DNA of 64,000 bases from Palsa-506 sp963709075 (GTDB lineage: Bacteria; Actinomycetota; Actinomycetes; Streptosporangiales; Streptosporangiaceae): the NCBI GenBank assembly GCA_963709075.1, contig CAVPUY010000002.1, forward strand, positions 186,001 to 250,000, in the 5' to 3' direction. How positions within the stretch are numbered: position 1 is the stretch's first letter; each line of letters begins with the position of its first letter. This document shows, piece after piece, positions 37,302 through 46,613 of the stretch. The notes beneath the pieces were generated by a model that saw only the letters and a program-made list of their open reading frames with translations, made no database searches and was not told the origin of the DNA. A program made the translations under genes and the position numbers.

Positions 37302-37740
37302 CTACGGCTCCGCATGCCGACCACCCCGGCCAGCCCGGCGGCAGGCAGCGGAACGACCGCAGGACCGGCGAACACAGACCCGGCAACCGCCGGCCCGGTA
37401 CCGCGCGGCCCGGCGACCACCAGCCCCGGCCGGGGCGGACCCGGCGGCGAGCAGAGCGTTCACGACGGCTTCTTCCACCGACTCGGCGACCGCCCGGAAC
37501 AACAGGCCCATCACCGGCCCGTCCTCGGCAAGCACCGCTGCCGCGGGCAGGCCACCGCCCGGAGCGTCCGGGATCAGCCGCGCTGTCGAGAAGGCGATCA
37601 CGTACTCGCCGCTGCCGTGCTCGCCGAACGCTCCGGTCCAGGCAAGCCCGTCCTGGGCGCGGCGGGCCAGCCGGCCGAGCTGCCGTGAGTCCGCCGGTGC
37701 CATGGTGGCAAGCAGCACGACGCAAGAGCCGCCCGCATCC
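37302..37740 (-). pseudogene. C-terminal fragment of a P1-family (DmpA-like) aminopeptidase
   Basis: Reads GGSCVVLLATMAPADSRQ, then LGRLARRAQDGLAWTGAFGE, HGSGEYVIAFSTARL and AVAESVEEAVVNALLAA. This is the recognisable final third of a P1/DmpA-type peptidase, whose catalytic Ser corresponds to the Ser in GGSCVV. The N-terminal two thirds are absent; upstream in the same frame are only GLAGDA repeats (37741-37830). It is a truncated remnant beside the DUF222 protein. Confidence 0.65.
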
Positions 37741-37830
37741 TGGGCCAGGCCCGCATCCCGAGCCAGGCCCGCATCCCCGGCCAGGCCCGCATCCCCGGCC
37801 AGGCCCGCATCCCCGGCCAGGCCCGCATGC
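37741..37830. repeat. 18-bp tandem repeat, five copies
   Basis: Five units of the pattern CCGGCCAGGCCCGCATCC, the outer ones diverged, directly abut the P1 peptidase fragment and encode GLAGDA on the minus strand. The array ends 9 bases before the first CGTGTAAA element of the sensor gene promoter. Confidence 0.85.
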
Positions 37831-37838
37831 GCTAACGG

Positions 37839-37878
37839 CGTGTAAACAAGGGCGCGTGCGGCGTTAAGAACGTGTAAA
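37839..37878 (+). promoter_or_regulatory. CGTGTAAA direct repeat upstream of KdpDE-like genes
   Basis: CGTGTAAA occurs at 37839-37846 and 37871-37878, about three helical turns apart and 44 bp before the sensor start. Its complement, TTTACACG, resembles the T-rich half-site used by KdpE in enterobacteria. Autoregulation by the encoded KdpE-like protein is possible but unproven. Confidence 0.4.
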
Positions 37879-37921
37879 GATCATCGACGGCCGCCCTGGT
37901 AACGGGTGAACTGGCACCGAG

Positions 37922-38596
37922 ATGGACAATGCACCCAGACGACGCGGTCTCGCGGCGCCGCTTGCGCTGCCTGCGGGCTTCGCCGCGCTGCTCGTCGTCG
38001 GCGCGTTCGCTGCCGCGCTGCACGGCCGGCTACCGGCCGGCGCGGTGCTGGCACTGGCGGCCACGGTCGTCGGAGCCGGCTCGCTGATCGCCGAGCCGGC
38101 CGTGGCGCCGTTGCTGGCGGGAATCGGCTGGCTTACCGCGGTCGGCTTCGCCGGGCCGCCCTACGGCCAGCTCCGGCTGGCCGGCCCGCTTTCCGGGCGG
38201 GCGGCCGTGGTGATCGCCGCGGCCGCCATCGGCGGCACCGGGATAGGCCTGATAGTGCGGCGGATCAGTTCTTCGTCCAGACTGGTGGTTGTGGACGCCT
38301 CCGGCGCAGACCTGCCCGCTGGCGCAGACCTGCCCGCGGGCGCAGACCTGCCCGCTGGCGCAGACCTGCCCGCCGACTCGCGCGCGGTTGCAAGCCTGTC
38401 CGCTGACGTCGCCCTGCCCGGTAACCCCCCTGCCGGGCAGGGCGACATGCCTTACTCCGGAGCGAACGCGGCAGCCGCGCCGGGGCAGGCGGCCGGGCCT
38501 GCGCTGCGGTCGGGCCGGCCGCTGCTGCGGCCGGGCCGGCCGCCGAAACGGCGGCCGCAGCTACGCAGGCCGGCAGGCGGTGGCGCGGGCTGCTGA
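37922..38596 (+). CDS. membrane protein, probable N-terminal part of the sensor kinase
   Basis: 224 residues: about four membrane helices (LPAGFAALLVVGAFAAALHG; GAVLALAATVVGAGSLIAEP; VAPLLAGIGWLTAVGFAG; AAVVIAAAAIGGTGIGLIV), then a linker with four GADLPA repeats encoded by 18-bp DNA units (38303-38374). The last ~30 residues turn into Arg/Pro-rich sequence typical of a wrong frame. In the alternative frame the text continues AAAAGPAAETAAAATQAGRR into the kinase below, so one missing base near 38500 would join both into a single ~690-residue sensor. Confidence 0.6.
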   Translation: MDNAPRRRGLAAPLALPAGFAALLVVGAFAAALHGRLPAGAVLALAATVVGAGSLIAEPAVAPLLAGIGWLTAVGFAGPPYGQLRLAGPLSGRAAVVIAAAAIGGTGIGLIVRRISSSSRLVVVDASGADLPAGADLPAGADLPAGADLPADSRAVASLSADVALPGNPPAGQGDMPYSGANAAAAPGQAAGPALRSGRPLLRPGRPPKRRPQLRRPAGGGAGC

Positions 38597-38637
38597 ACCT
38601 CTCCGGCGGCATCGACACCCGGCGGCGGCTGGCCGGC

Positions 38638-40002
38638 GTGCTGCTCGCGGCCGGTCTGCCGCTGCTGACGGCGGCGCTGGTGGCCGGCCGGGCGCATCTG
38701 GGCCTGGCTGACGACCTGCTGCTCTATCTCGTCGCCGTGGTCGCGATCGCCGTGGTCGGCGGCTTCTGGCCGGCCGTGCTCGGCGCGGTGACCGCCAGCC
38801 TGCTGCTGAACTGGTACTTCACCAAGCCGCTGCATACGCTGACCGTCGCCGAGCCGCGGAACCTGCTGGCCCTGATGCTCTTCGTCACGGTCGCGGTGAC
38901 GGTGAGCAGCGTGGTGCACCTCGCCGCGCGCCGCGCGGTGCAGGCGGCCCGCAGCGGGGAGGATGCCGCGTCGCTGCTGGCGCTCGCGCAGACCGTGCTC
39001 GGCGGGGCCGACACCCCGGCAGCCGTCCTCGACCACCTCACCCGCACCTGGCAGGGCCGCGCCGAGCTTGTCGAGCAGGCCGGCGGCCAGTGGGTCAGGG
39101 TCGCGATGCGCGGCACGGCGCCGGAATCAGCGCCGGTGACCCGGGTGCCGGTGCGCCCCGGTCTCGCACTGCTGATCACCGGGCAGACCCGGCCGCTGAG
39201 CCCGCGGGTGCTTGACGGCTTCGCCGCGCAGGCGGCGGCCGCGCTCGACCGGGACAGGCTGCGCACGCAGGCGGCACAGGCCGAGGCGCTGGCCGAGGGC
39301 AACAGGATGCGCACGGCACTGCTCGCCGCGGTCAGCCACGACCTGCGCACGCCGCTGGCGTCGATCAAGGCGAGCGTCAGCACGCTGCGCCAGACGGACG
39401 TGCAGTGGACGGCCGCGGACGAGGCGGCGCTGCTGGCGACCATAGAGCAGTCAGCGGACCGGCTGGACGCGCTGATCGGCAACCTGCTCGACATGAGCCG
39501 CCTGTCGGCCGGATCACTGCAGCCTTTCCTGCGGCCGACCGCGATCGACGAGGTGGCACCGGTCGCCCTCCGCGGCCTCGACGGCGGCATGACCGTGCAG
39601 CTCGCGGTGCCGGACGGGCTGCCGCTGGTGCGCACCGATCCTGGCCTGCTCGAGCGGGTGCTTGCCAACCTGTTCGCCAACGCGCTGGCCTACTCGCCGC
39701 CGGGGCGGCCGCCTGCCCTGTACGCGGAGCAGCACGGCGACCTGGTGACCCTTGCGGTCACCGATCATGGCCCCGGCGTGCCGGACGAGCTGAAGGCGCG
39801 CATGTTCGAGCCGTTCGAGCGGCTCAGCGCGCGGAACACGGGAACCGGGGTGGGACTCGGCCTGGCGGTCGTCAAGGGCTTCACCGACACCATGGGCGGC
39901 TCGGTCACCGCGGCCGACACCGAGGGCGGCGGCCTGACGATCCGGGTGACGCTGCCGGTCGCCAGCCGGGCCGCGAGCCCCGCAATACGGGCAGAGTCTT
40001 GA
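38638..40002 (+). CDS. KdpD-like sensor histidine kinase lacking the KdpD/USP input domains
   Basis: Starts with a DUF4118 membrane bundle (LLLYLVAVVAIAVVGGFWPA; VLGAVTASLLLNWYFTKPLH; NLLALMLFVTVAVTVSSVVH), followed by a GAF-like region, the H-box AAVSHDLRTPLASIKASVST and HATPase motifs (NLFANALAYSPP; VTDHGPGVPDEL; GVGLGLAVVKGFTDTMGG). The architecture matches the C-terminal half of KdpD. The Walker-A KdpD domain and USP domain that bind K+ cues or c-di-AMP are absent. GTG 38638 is only the first in-frame start; translation probably begins upstream. Confidence 0.82.
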   Translation: MLLAAGLPLLTAALVAGRAHLGLADDLLLYLVAVVAIAVVGGFWPAVLGAVTASLLLNWYFTKPLHTLTVAEPRNLLALMLFVTVAVTVSSVVHLAARRAVQAARSGEDAASLLALAQTVLGGADTPAAVLDHLTRTWQGRAELVEQAGGQWVRVAMRGTAPESAPVTRVPVRPGLALLITGQTRPLSPRVLDGFAAQAAAALDRDRLRTQAAQAEALAEGNRMRTALLAAVSHDLRTPLASIKASVSTLRQTDVQWTAADEAALLATIEQSADRLDALIGNLLDMSRLSAGSLQPFLRPTAIDEVAPVALRGLDGGMTVQLAVPDGLPLVRTDPGLLERVLANLFANALAYSPPGRPPALYAEQHGDLVTLAVTDHGPGVPDELKARMFEPFERLSARNTGTGVGLGLAVVKGFTDTMGGSVTAADTEGGGLTIRVTLPVASRAASPAIRAES

Positions 40003-40027
40003 CCGGGGCCGTGAGCCGGGCCGGGTC

Positions 40028-40729
40028 ATGACCCGGGTACTCGTGATCGACGACGAGGCACCGATCCTGCGGGCGCTGCAGATCAACCTGGCCGCGCGCA
40101 AGTACGAGGTCAGCACGGCCGCGGACGGCACGGCGGGCCTGGCCGCGATCGCACGGGACCGCCCGGACGTGGTGATACTCGACCTCGGCCTGCCGGACAT
40201 GGACGGCACCGAGGTGATCAGGGGAGTACGCGGCTGGACGTCGACGCCGATCATCGTGCTGTCCGCCTGGGGCCAGGAAAGCCAGAAGGTGGCGGCGCTC
40301 GACGCCGGCGCCGATGACTATGTCACCAAGCCATTCGGGATGGACGAGCTGCTCGCCCGGCTGCGTGCCGCCGTGCGGCGGGCCTCCCGCGCACCGGACG
40401 AGCCGGTCGTGACCACCGCCGACTTCACCGTCGACCTCGCCGACAAGCGCGTTACCAGGGATGGCCGGGACGTCCGGCTGACCCCTACCGAGTGGCAGCT
40501 GCTCGAGGTGCTCGTGCGCAACTGCGACCGGCTGGTAACCCAGCGGCAGCTGCTGCAGGAGGTGTGGGGGCCTGCGTACCAGACCGAGGGCAATTACCTG
40601 CGCGTCTACGTCGCGCACCTGCGCAGGAAGCTGGAGCCGGATCCGTCCAGGCCGCGCTACCTGATCACCGAGCCGGGGATGGGCTACCGCTTCACCGGCG
40701 CCGAGCAGAGCAGGTCAGTCACCGCCTGA
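40028..40729 (+). CDS. kdpE: KdpE-like response regulator
   Basis: 233 residues, intact. Receiver domain with acidic pocket VLVIDDEAPILRALQ, phospho-acceptor in PDVVILDLGLPDMDG and Lys in DDYVTKPFGMDEL; OmpR-type winged helix with RLTPTEWQLLEVLVRN and YLRVYVAHLRRKLE, then ITEPGMGYRF. Strong KdpE resemblance. No kdpFABC genes are present in the window; instead it converges on a KimA-type K+ importer with a 15-bp overlap. Confidence 0.88.
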   Translation: MTRVLVIDDEAPILRALQINLAARKYEVSTAADGTAGLAAIARDRPDVVILDLGLPDMDGTEVIRGVRGWTSTPIIVLSAWGQESQKVAALDAGADDYVTKPFGMDELLARLRAAVRRASRAPDEPVVTTADFTVDLADKRVTRDGRDVRLTPTEWQLLEVLVRNCDRLVTQRQLLQEVWGPAYQTEGNYLRVYVAHLRRKLEPDPSRPRYLITEPGMGYRFTGAEQSRSVTA

Positions 40730-43114
40730 CGAGCGCAGCTCGTAAACCGGGTTGTAGATCGTCAGCTCGCCCTTGATCCGGGTTACCCGCCCGTGCACGA
40801 CGATGCTGCGGCCCGGCCTGATGCCGGGTATGTCGCGCCTGCCCAGCCAGACGAGCGTGACGCTGCCGGTGCCGTCCCACAGGTCCGCCTCCATGGTGAG
40901 GCTGGTTCCCCTCGGCCGCAGGGTCACCGTCCGCAGCGTGCCGGCCACGCTGGCCATCTCGCGGTCATCGCAGTCGGCGATCTGCTTCGCGCTGACCTGG
41001 TGGATCTCCTCCTGAAGCTCTTCGGCGTGCAGCTGATCGCGGGCCGCCGTGAGCCGCCGCAGCGCAGACAGCCGCCGGCCCTGGCCGGCGCCGTCGGGGC
41101 CTGCCGCGGGCGGCCGGATGCCGCGCCGGGCAGCGGGAACCGGCGGGATCGGCGCGGCCGCCGCGCCCTTCGCCGCGGTCTTCGCCGCCTGCTGCTGGCG
41201 GGTCGCCGAGCTCAGCTGGTACGGCACGCTGGCGACCACCACGCCGCGCAGTTGCAGCAGCCTGGTCTTCAGCCGCAGCGCGGTCTGGTTGTGCAGCACC
41301 TGCTCCCACCAGTGCCCGAGCACGTACTCGGGGATGTAGACAGTGACGATGTCGCGCGGGCTTTCCCGGCGCAGCCGCTTCACGTACGCCATCACCGGCC
41401 GGGTGATCTCCCGGTACGGCGAGGCGACGACGATGAGCGGGATTTCCAGGCCGCTGCGGTCCCATTCCTCCTTCAGCCGCTGCGTCTCGGCCTCATCCAC
41501 CTCGACCGTGATGGCCTCCAGCTGGCTGGGCCGGTTCGCCCGCGCATAGGCCAGCGCCCGCAGCGTCGGCAGGTGCAGCTTGGACACAAGCACGATTGCC
41601 CGGTTGCTGGCCGGCAGCGTCACCGGAGCGTCCTGCGGCGGGGTCAGCTCCAGCGCGACGCTGGCGTAATGCCGGTGGATGCCGCGCATGGTCAGCCAGA
41701 TCACCGGCATCGCCACGACGACGATCCAGGCGCCGCTGGCGAATTTCGACAGCAGCACGATCACCAGCACGACCCCGGTGAAGCAGGCGCCGATCGTGTT
41801 GATGATCCGGGACCGGTACATGTGCAGCCGGGCACGCGCGTCGGTGGTGCTGCGCAGCAGCCGGTTCCAGTGCCTGATCATCCCGGTCTGGCTGCAGACG
41901 AACGACACGAAGACGCCGATGATGTACAGCTGGATCAGCCGGGTCGGCGACGCCTGGAAGATCACGATCAGCAGGATCGCGAAGCCGGACAGCAGCAGGA
42001 TCCCGTTGCTGAACGCGAGCCGGTCGCCCCTGGTGTGCAGCTGGCGGGGCAGGAAGCCGTCCCGGGAAAGGATCGACGCCAGCACAGGAAAGCCGTTGAA
42101 CGCGGTGTTCGCCGCCAGCACCAGGATCAGCGCTGTCACCAGCGACAGCAAGTAGAACAGCGGCGAGGCGCTGCCGAACACCGCGCTGCCGACCTGCGCT
42201 ATCACGGTGGGCTGTGGCTGGCCCGGCGGCAGGCCGATGCACTGCGACGAGTTCGGGCACACGTGCACGTGGCTGATCAGCGCCAGGGCCGTGACGCCGG
42301 CGAACATCGACACGGCGATCCCGCCGAGCAGCGCGAGCGTGGTCGCCGCATTCTTGCTCTTCGGCTTGCGGAACGCGGGCACCCCGTTGCTGATCGCCTC
42401 CACGCCGGTCAGCGCCGTGCAGCCGGAGGAGAACGCGCGCAGCAGCAGGAAGAGCAGCAGCAGCCCGCCGTAGTGGCGGGCCGGAGCGTGGTAGCCCGCG
42501 CTCACAGCGCGCAGATGATGGCCCAGGCCCAGCCGGGCAGCGCCCCAGACGATCATCAGCGTGACCACGCCGACGAAGCAGTAGGTGGGGATTGCGAACG
42601 CGGTCCCCGATTCCCGCACGCCGCGCAGGTTCATCAGCGCGATCGCGGTCACGACGAGCACGGCGATCAGCGTCACGTGCGGGGTGAGCCCGGGAAACGC
42701 GGACGCCAGGTTCGCGACCCCGGCCGATACGGACACCGCGACGGTCAGCGTGTAGTCGACCATCAGCGCGCTGGCCACCGCGAGGCCGACCCGCTGCCCG
42801 AGGTTGGTGCTCGCCACCTCGTAGTCGCCGCCGCCGGACGGGTAGGCGTGCACGTTCTGCCGGTAGGAGGCCACCACCACGAGCATCAGCACGCCGACGG
42901 CGAGCGCGATCCACGGCGTGTAGGAGATCAGCGCGATCCCGCCGACGGACAATACGATCAGGATTTCCTCGGTGGCATAGGCAACCGAGGACAGCGCGTC
43001 GCTGGCGAAGACCGGCAGCGCGATCTTCTTCGACAGCAGCGTATGGCCCAGCCGGTCGCTCTGCATCGGCCTGCCGACCAGCACGCGCTTGGCAATTCCG
43101 AACACCATCGGCAC
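40715..43114 (-). CDS. kimA: KimA-type potassium importer with C-terminal OB-fold domain
   Basis: 799 residues, intact. The APC-fold transporter (~residues 25-480) carries KimA hallmarks: ALPVFASDALSSVAYATEEI, YRQNVHAYPSGGGDYEVA, LLLRAFSSGCTALTGVEAIS, AANTAFNGFPVLASILSRDG. A cytoplasmic USP-like tail follows (AIVLVSKLHLPTLRALAYAR through VLGHWWEQVLHNQTALRLK). The last ~150 residues (SALRRLTAARDQLHAEELQE; ASVAGTLRTVTLRPRG; VTLVWLGRRDIPGIRPGRSI) form an OB-fold protein that is normally a separate neighbouring gene. H+/K+ symport by KimA is established in Bacillus; the fusion is unusual. Confidence 0.85.
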   Translation of the reverse strand: MPMVFGIAKRVLVGRPMQSDRLGHTLLSKKIALPVFASDALSSVAYATEEILIVLSVGGIALISYTPWIALAVGVLMLVVVASYRQNVHAYPSGGGDYEVASTNLGQRVGLAVASALMVDYTLTVAVSVSAGVANLASAFPGLTPHVTLIAVLVVTAIALMNLRGVRESGTAFAIPTYCFVGVVTLMIVWGAARLGLGHHLRAVSAGYHAPARHYGGLLLLFLLLRAFSSGCTALTGVEAISNGVPAFRKPKSKNAATTLALLGGIAVSMFAGVTALALISHVHVCPNSSQCIGLPPGQPQPTVIAQVGSAVFGSASPLFYLLSLVTALILVLAANTAFNGFPVLASILSRDGFLPRQLHTRGDRLAFSNGILLLSGFAILLIVIFQASPTRLIQLYIIGVFVSFVCSQTGMIRHWNRLLRSTTDARARLHMYRSRIINTIGACFTGVVLVIVLLSKFASGAWIVVVAMPVIWLTMRGIHRHYASVALELTPPQDAPVTLPASNRAIVLVSKLHLPTLRALAYARANRPSQLEAITVEVDEAETQRLKEEWDRSGLEIPLIVVASPYREITRPVMAYVKRLRRESPRDIVTVYIPEYVLGHWWEQVLHNQTALRLKTRLLQLRGVVVASVPYQLSSATRQQQAAKTAAKGAAAAPIPPVPAARRGIRPPAAGPDGAGQGRRLSALRRLTAARDQLHAEELQEEIHQVSAKQIADCDDREMASVAGTLRTVTLRPRGTSLTMEADLWDGTGSVTLVWLGRRDIPGIRPGRSIVVHGRVTRIKGELTIYNPVYELRSSGGD

Positions 43115-43279
43115 GAGCGAATGCTAGGCCCGGCGGCGACCGCCCGTACACCTCGGGGCCTATATCACCTTTGTCCCCCTGTGGTAACCGGGCCGCCGGG
43201 CGCAGGCCAGCGGCGCTCCGGCGGCAGCTACCCGCACTGCGCCCATTGCGCCTGATCAAGAAGATGAAACGATCGTGAA

Positions 43280-45799
43280 GTGACGGTGCGCAAGGACGAC
43301 CCGCCGCCCGACGGCGCCACGGCGGACGCTGGCCGGGCCGCCGCCTCGGACGCTGGCCGGCCAGCGTCCGAGGCGCTGGCCGGCGGGCGTCCAGCCGCCG
43401 GCCGGGCCGGACGGCGGGAAGGATCCGGCGATCATCGTCGAGGACCAGCTCAGGCAGCGGGTCCGGCGGCCCATTGACCTGCTGCGCTTCCTCGCCGACA
43501 TCGTCCTGCTCGTGCTGGTGACCGGCATCGGGCTGGCGGCGCGCGCGGCCACGACCGGAATCGAGCAGGACATCTGTCGGCGCCAGCAGGCGGCTGCCAG
43601 GACCGCTGCTCGCCATCGCCCACCCGCTGGCGCCGATCGCGCTGTTCGCGCTGCCGGCCGCGCTCGCGCTCCGCCAGATCATCCGCCGCCAGCCGCGGCA
43701 GCTAGCCGAGGCGATCGCCACCGGCCTGCTGGCCGCCGTGGCCGCGACCGTCACCAACACGGTGCTCCGGCACCTCCTCCGGCCAGGTGCTCTACGACGC
43801 GATCACTATGGCCCGGCCGGGCGTGAGCCACCTGCCGCCGCTCGATCCCCCGCTGGCCGGCATCGCCGCCTTCGTCACGATCATCGGGCTGAGCGGGCGG
43901 CCGCGCTGGCGTGCCGCCGTCTGGCTCACGATCGGCACCTATTCACTGATGAGCCTGGTGGGCTCGCGGACGACGGTGCTGGCGCTTGCCATCACGCTGC
44001 TCGGCGGCCGGGCGATCGGGCTCGGCGTGCGGTATGTCGCCGGCGTACCAGGTCCCGGCGGCCGGCCGCCACCGAGATCGCTGCCGCGCTCGGCCCGGCG
44101 GGCTGCCGCGTCGCCGCGATGCGGCGGCTGCCGGGCAATACCTTCGGGTCCCGCCGGTACGCGGCGACCATGCGGGACGGCGGCCAGCTGGACATCACGG
44201 TCTTCGACCGGGACCAGCAGGCAGCCGGCCTGCTTTACCGGCTCTACCGCTCGCTCCGGCTGCAGGCACAGGTGTCGCGCACGGCGCTGCTGTCGATGGA
44301 CCGGCTGGTGGAGCGGCGCGCGCTGATGTCCTACGCGGCAGCTCGAGGCCGGCGTCTCGCACTCCCCGGCTGCGGGCGGCGGTCCAGGCCGGCCCGGAGG
44401 CGATCGCGCTGGCCTACGAGCATCATCGCGGGCACGACGCTCGCGGAGCTGCGGCCCGGGCCGGACGACGGCAGGCTCTCGCCTGGTCTGGGACGAGGTA
44501 CTGCGGCTGCACCGGCACCGGGTGACGCACCGCGGCGCTGACCGCGGACCGGATGCTGCTGACCGGCGACGGCCGGGTCATGCTGCTCGGTCTCGGCAAC
44601 GGCGACGTCGCCGCCAGCGACCTGCAGCTCCGGCTCGACGTGGCGCAGCTGCTCGCCGAGCTCGCGCTGCTGGTCGGGCCGGACCGGTCAGCCGACGTCG
44701 CGCTGGACGAAGATCGGCCGCCGCCGAGCTGGCCGCCGTGGTGCCGCTGCTGCAGCCGGTCGCGCTGCACCGGGCCACCAGGACGGCCCTGCGCCATCAC
44801 AGGGACGTGCTGCCAGCGCTGCGCAAGCGGCTGGTCGGCACCGTCGAGAGCGACGAGGCCAGGCCGGTCCAGCTGGAGCGGATCAGGCCGCGCACGCTGG
44901 TGACGCTGATCGCCGGCGTCGCCGCCGTCTACCTGCTGGCCGGCCAGCTCGCCCAGGTTCAGATCGGCCCGCTGCTCCGGTCGGCCGACTGGCGGTGGAG
45001 CTCGCCGCGCTTGGCCTGTCGGCGGCCACCTACGTTGGCGCCGCCTGGTCGCTGTCCGGTTTCGTGCTGGAGCGGCTGAGGATGGCGCGCACCTTGCTGG
45101 TCCAGGTCGCGGGCTCGTTCGTCACGCTGGTGACGCCCGCCGCCGTCGGCGGGGTCGCGCTCAACATCCGGTACCTGCGGCGCAGCGACGTGTCCGCGGC
45201 CGACTCGGCCGCCAGCGTCGGCGTGTCGCAGCTGGTGGCCTTCACCCTGCACCTGAGCCTGCTGGTGATCTTCGCGGCGATATCGGGCACGTCCAGCGGC
45301 AGCTCGTTGCGGCCGCCGCACTGGGTGTTCTTCGTCATCGCCGGCCTGCTCGCCGTCGGCCTGGTGATGCTGGCGATCCCGCCCGGCCGGCGGCTGCTGC
45401 GGGCCAGGATCGCGCCGATGCTCGGCGAGGTCATCCCGCGGCTGCTGGACGTGGCCCAGCAGCCGGCCAAGCTGGCCGAGGGCATCGGCGGGGCGCTGCT
45501 GCTGACAGCCGGCTACATCCTCTGCCTGGACGCCTGCGTCCGCGCCCTCGGCGACTCGCTGCCGCTGGCCAGCGTCGCCGTGGTGTACCTGACCGGCAGC
45601 GCCGTCGGGCTCGATCGTGCCGACGCCGGGCGGCCTCGGCGCGGTCGAGGCGGCCCTGTCGGCCGGCCTTGGCGCGGCCGGGCTGCCCGGCGCGACCGCG
45701 GTCAGCGCGGTGCTGCTGTTCCGCATCCTGACCTTCTGGCTGCCCGTCCCGGTCGGCTGGGGCGCGCTGAGCTACCTGCAGCGGAAAGGGTCGCTTTGA
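43280..45799 (+). CDS. LPG-synthase-type flippase with kinase-like domain (many frameshifts)
   Basis: About 830 residues spread over all three frames with at least six breaks (near 43420, 43580, 43780, 44060, 44350, 44470, 44720, 44990, 45610). N-terminal membrane helices (DLLRFLADIVLLVLVTGIGL) lead to a cytoplasmic kinase-like region (TFGSRRYAATMRDGGQLDIT; LRHHRDVLPALRKRLVG). The C-terminal flippase domain follows (ELAALGLSAATYVGAAWSLS; VTLVTPAAVGGVALNIRYLR; VPTPGGLGAVEAALSAGLGA, the family motif). Homologues are large actinobacterial envelope proteins. Because all parts are conserved and in order, indel errors are likelier than decay. Confidence 0.72.
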
Positions 45800-45830
45800 C
45801 CGCGAGCAGGGGGGCACCGGCGCTACGCGG

Positions 45831-46608
45831 CTAGGCGAGCCTGGCGACGGCGAGCGACGCGGCCAGCAGCACGATGGCCCAGGACAGCGCGCGCAGCGCA
45901 TGCTCCAGCGGCGCCAGCAGCGCGGCGGCGTCGAGCGTCACCGTCTCGCCGGTGGCGAGCGTCAGGCTGCCGTCGACCCTGGCGGTGCGGCGCCGGATGG
46001 TCCGGGCCGGGGTGCTCAGCTGCCGCTGCGCCGCGGACAGCGCGAGCGCGCCGGCCGCGGCGAGGACCGGGGCGACCGCCAGCCCGCCGGTCTGCGCGGC
46101 GTAGGCCGTCAGCACGCGGGAAGGCGCCCCAGGCGACGGCGAAGCCGAGGTCGGTATGGATGATGCCGCCGAACAGCTCGGCGTTGTAGGCGATGACCAG
46201 CACCGGGCCGATCACCAGGTACGGCAGCAGCCCCCAGCCGACCCGGCTGATCCCGGCGATGCCGAGCGCGACCGCGCCGGCCAGCCCGGCGACGGCGACC
46301 GCGATGAGCGCGGCGGCCGGGATCCGGGTCTGCAGCGGGCGGCCGCGCAGCTCGTCGAGCGCGTGCGCGGCCAGCCCGACGGCCAGGAAGAACGCGATCA
46401 GCGTCGCGAACAGGGCGGTCAGCCCGACGTGCGGGGCGAGCGAGGCGCCGATCACCACGTAGGACAGGTGCCACGCCGTGTACGGCGGGTGCAGCAGCGT
46501 CCACCAGTCGCGCAGGGCGCCCTGCCGGGCGGCATAGAAGGCCGGGCGGGCGCCCGTGGGCGGGCGCGGCCGGCTCGGGCGGCACCGCGCTGGCGGGACC
46601 GTGGCCAC
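45831..46608 (-). CDS. UbiA-like membrane protein (frameshifted)
   Basis: About 258 residues with six to seven helices: WWTLLHPPYTAWHLSYVVIG, ALFATLIAFFLAVGLAAHAL, AALIAVAVAGLAGAVALGIA, LLPYLVIGPVLVIAYNAELF, then after an indel near 46115 LTAYAAQTGGLAVAPVLAAA and ALSWAIVLLAASLAVARLA. DELRGRPLQTRIP resembles the Asp-containing loop of UbiA prenyltransferases, but the second Asp motif is not obvious. The methyltransferase gene lies 6 bp upstream on the same strand; the pair may modify a lipid or quinone. Confidence 0.65.
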
Positions 46609-46613
46609 TCCCG

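Noticed and set aside
37009..37725. Minus-strand 238-residue frame
   Set aside because: Arg/Gly/Pro-rich shadow of the P1 peptidase fragment; no domain.
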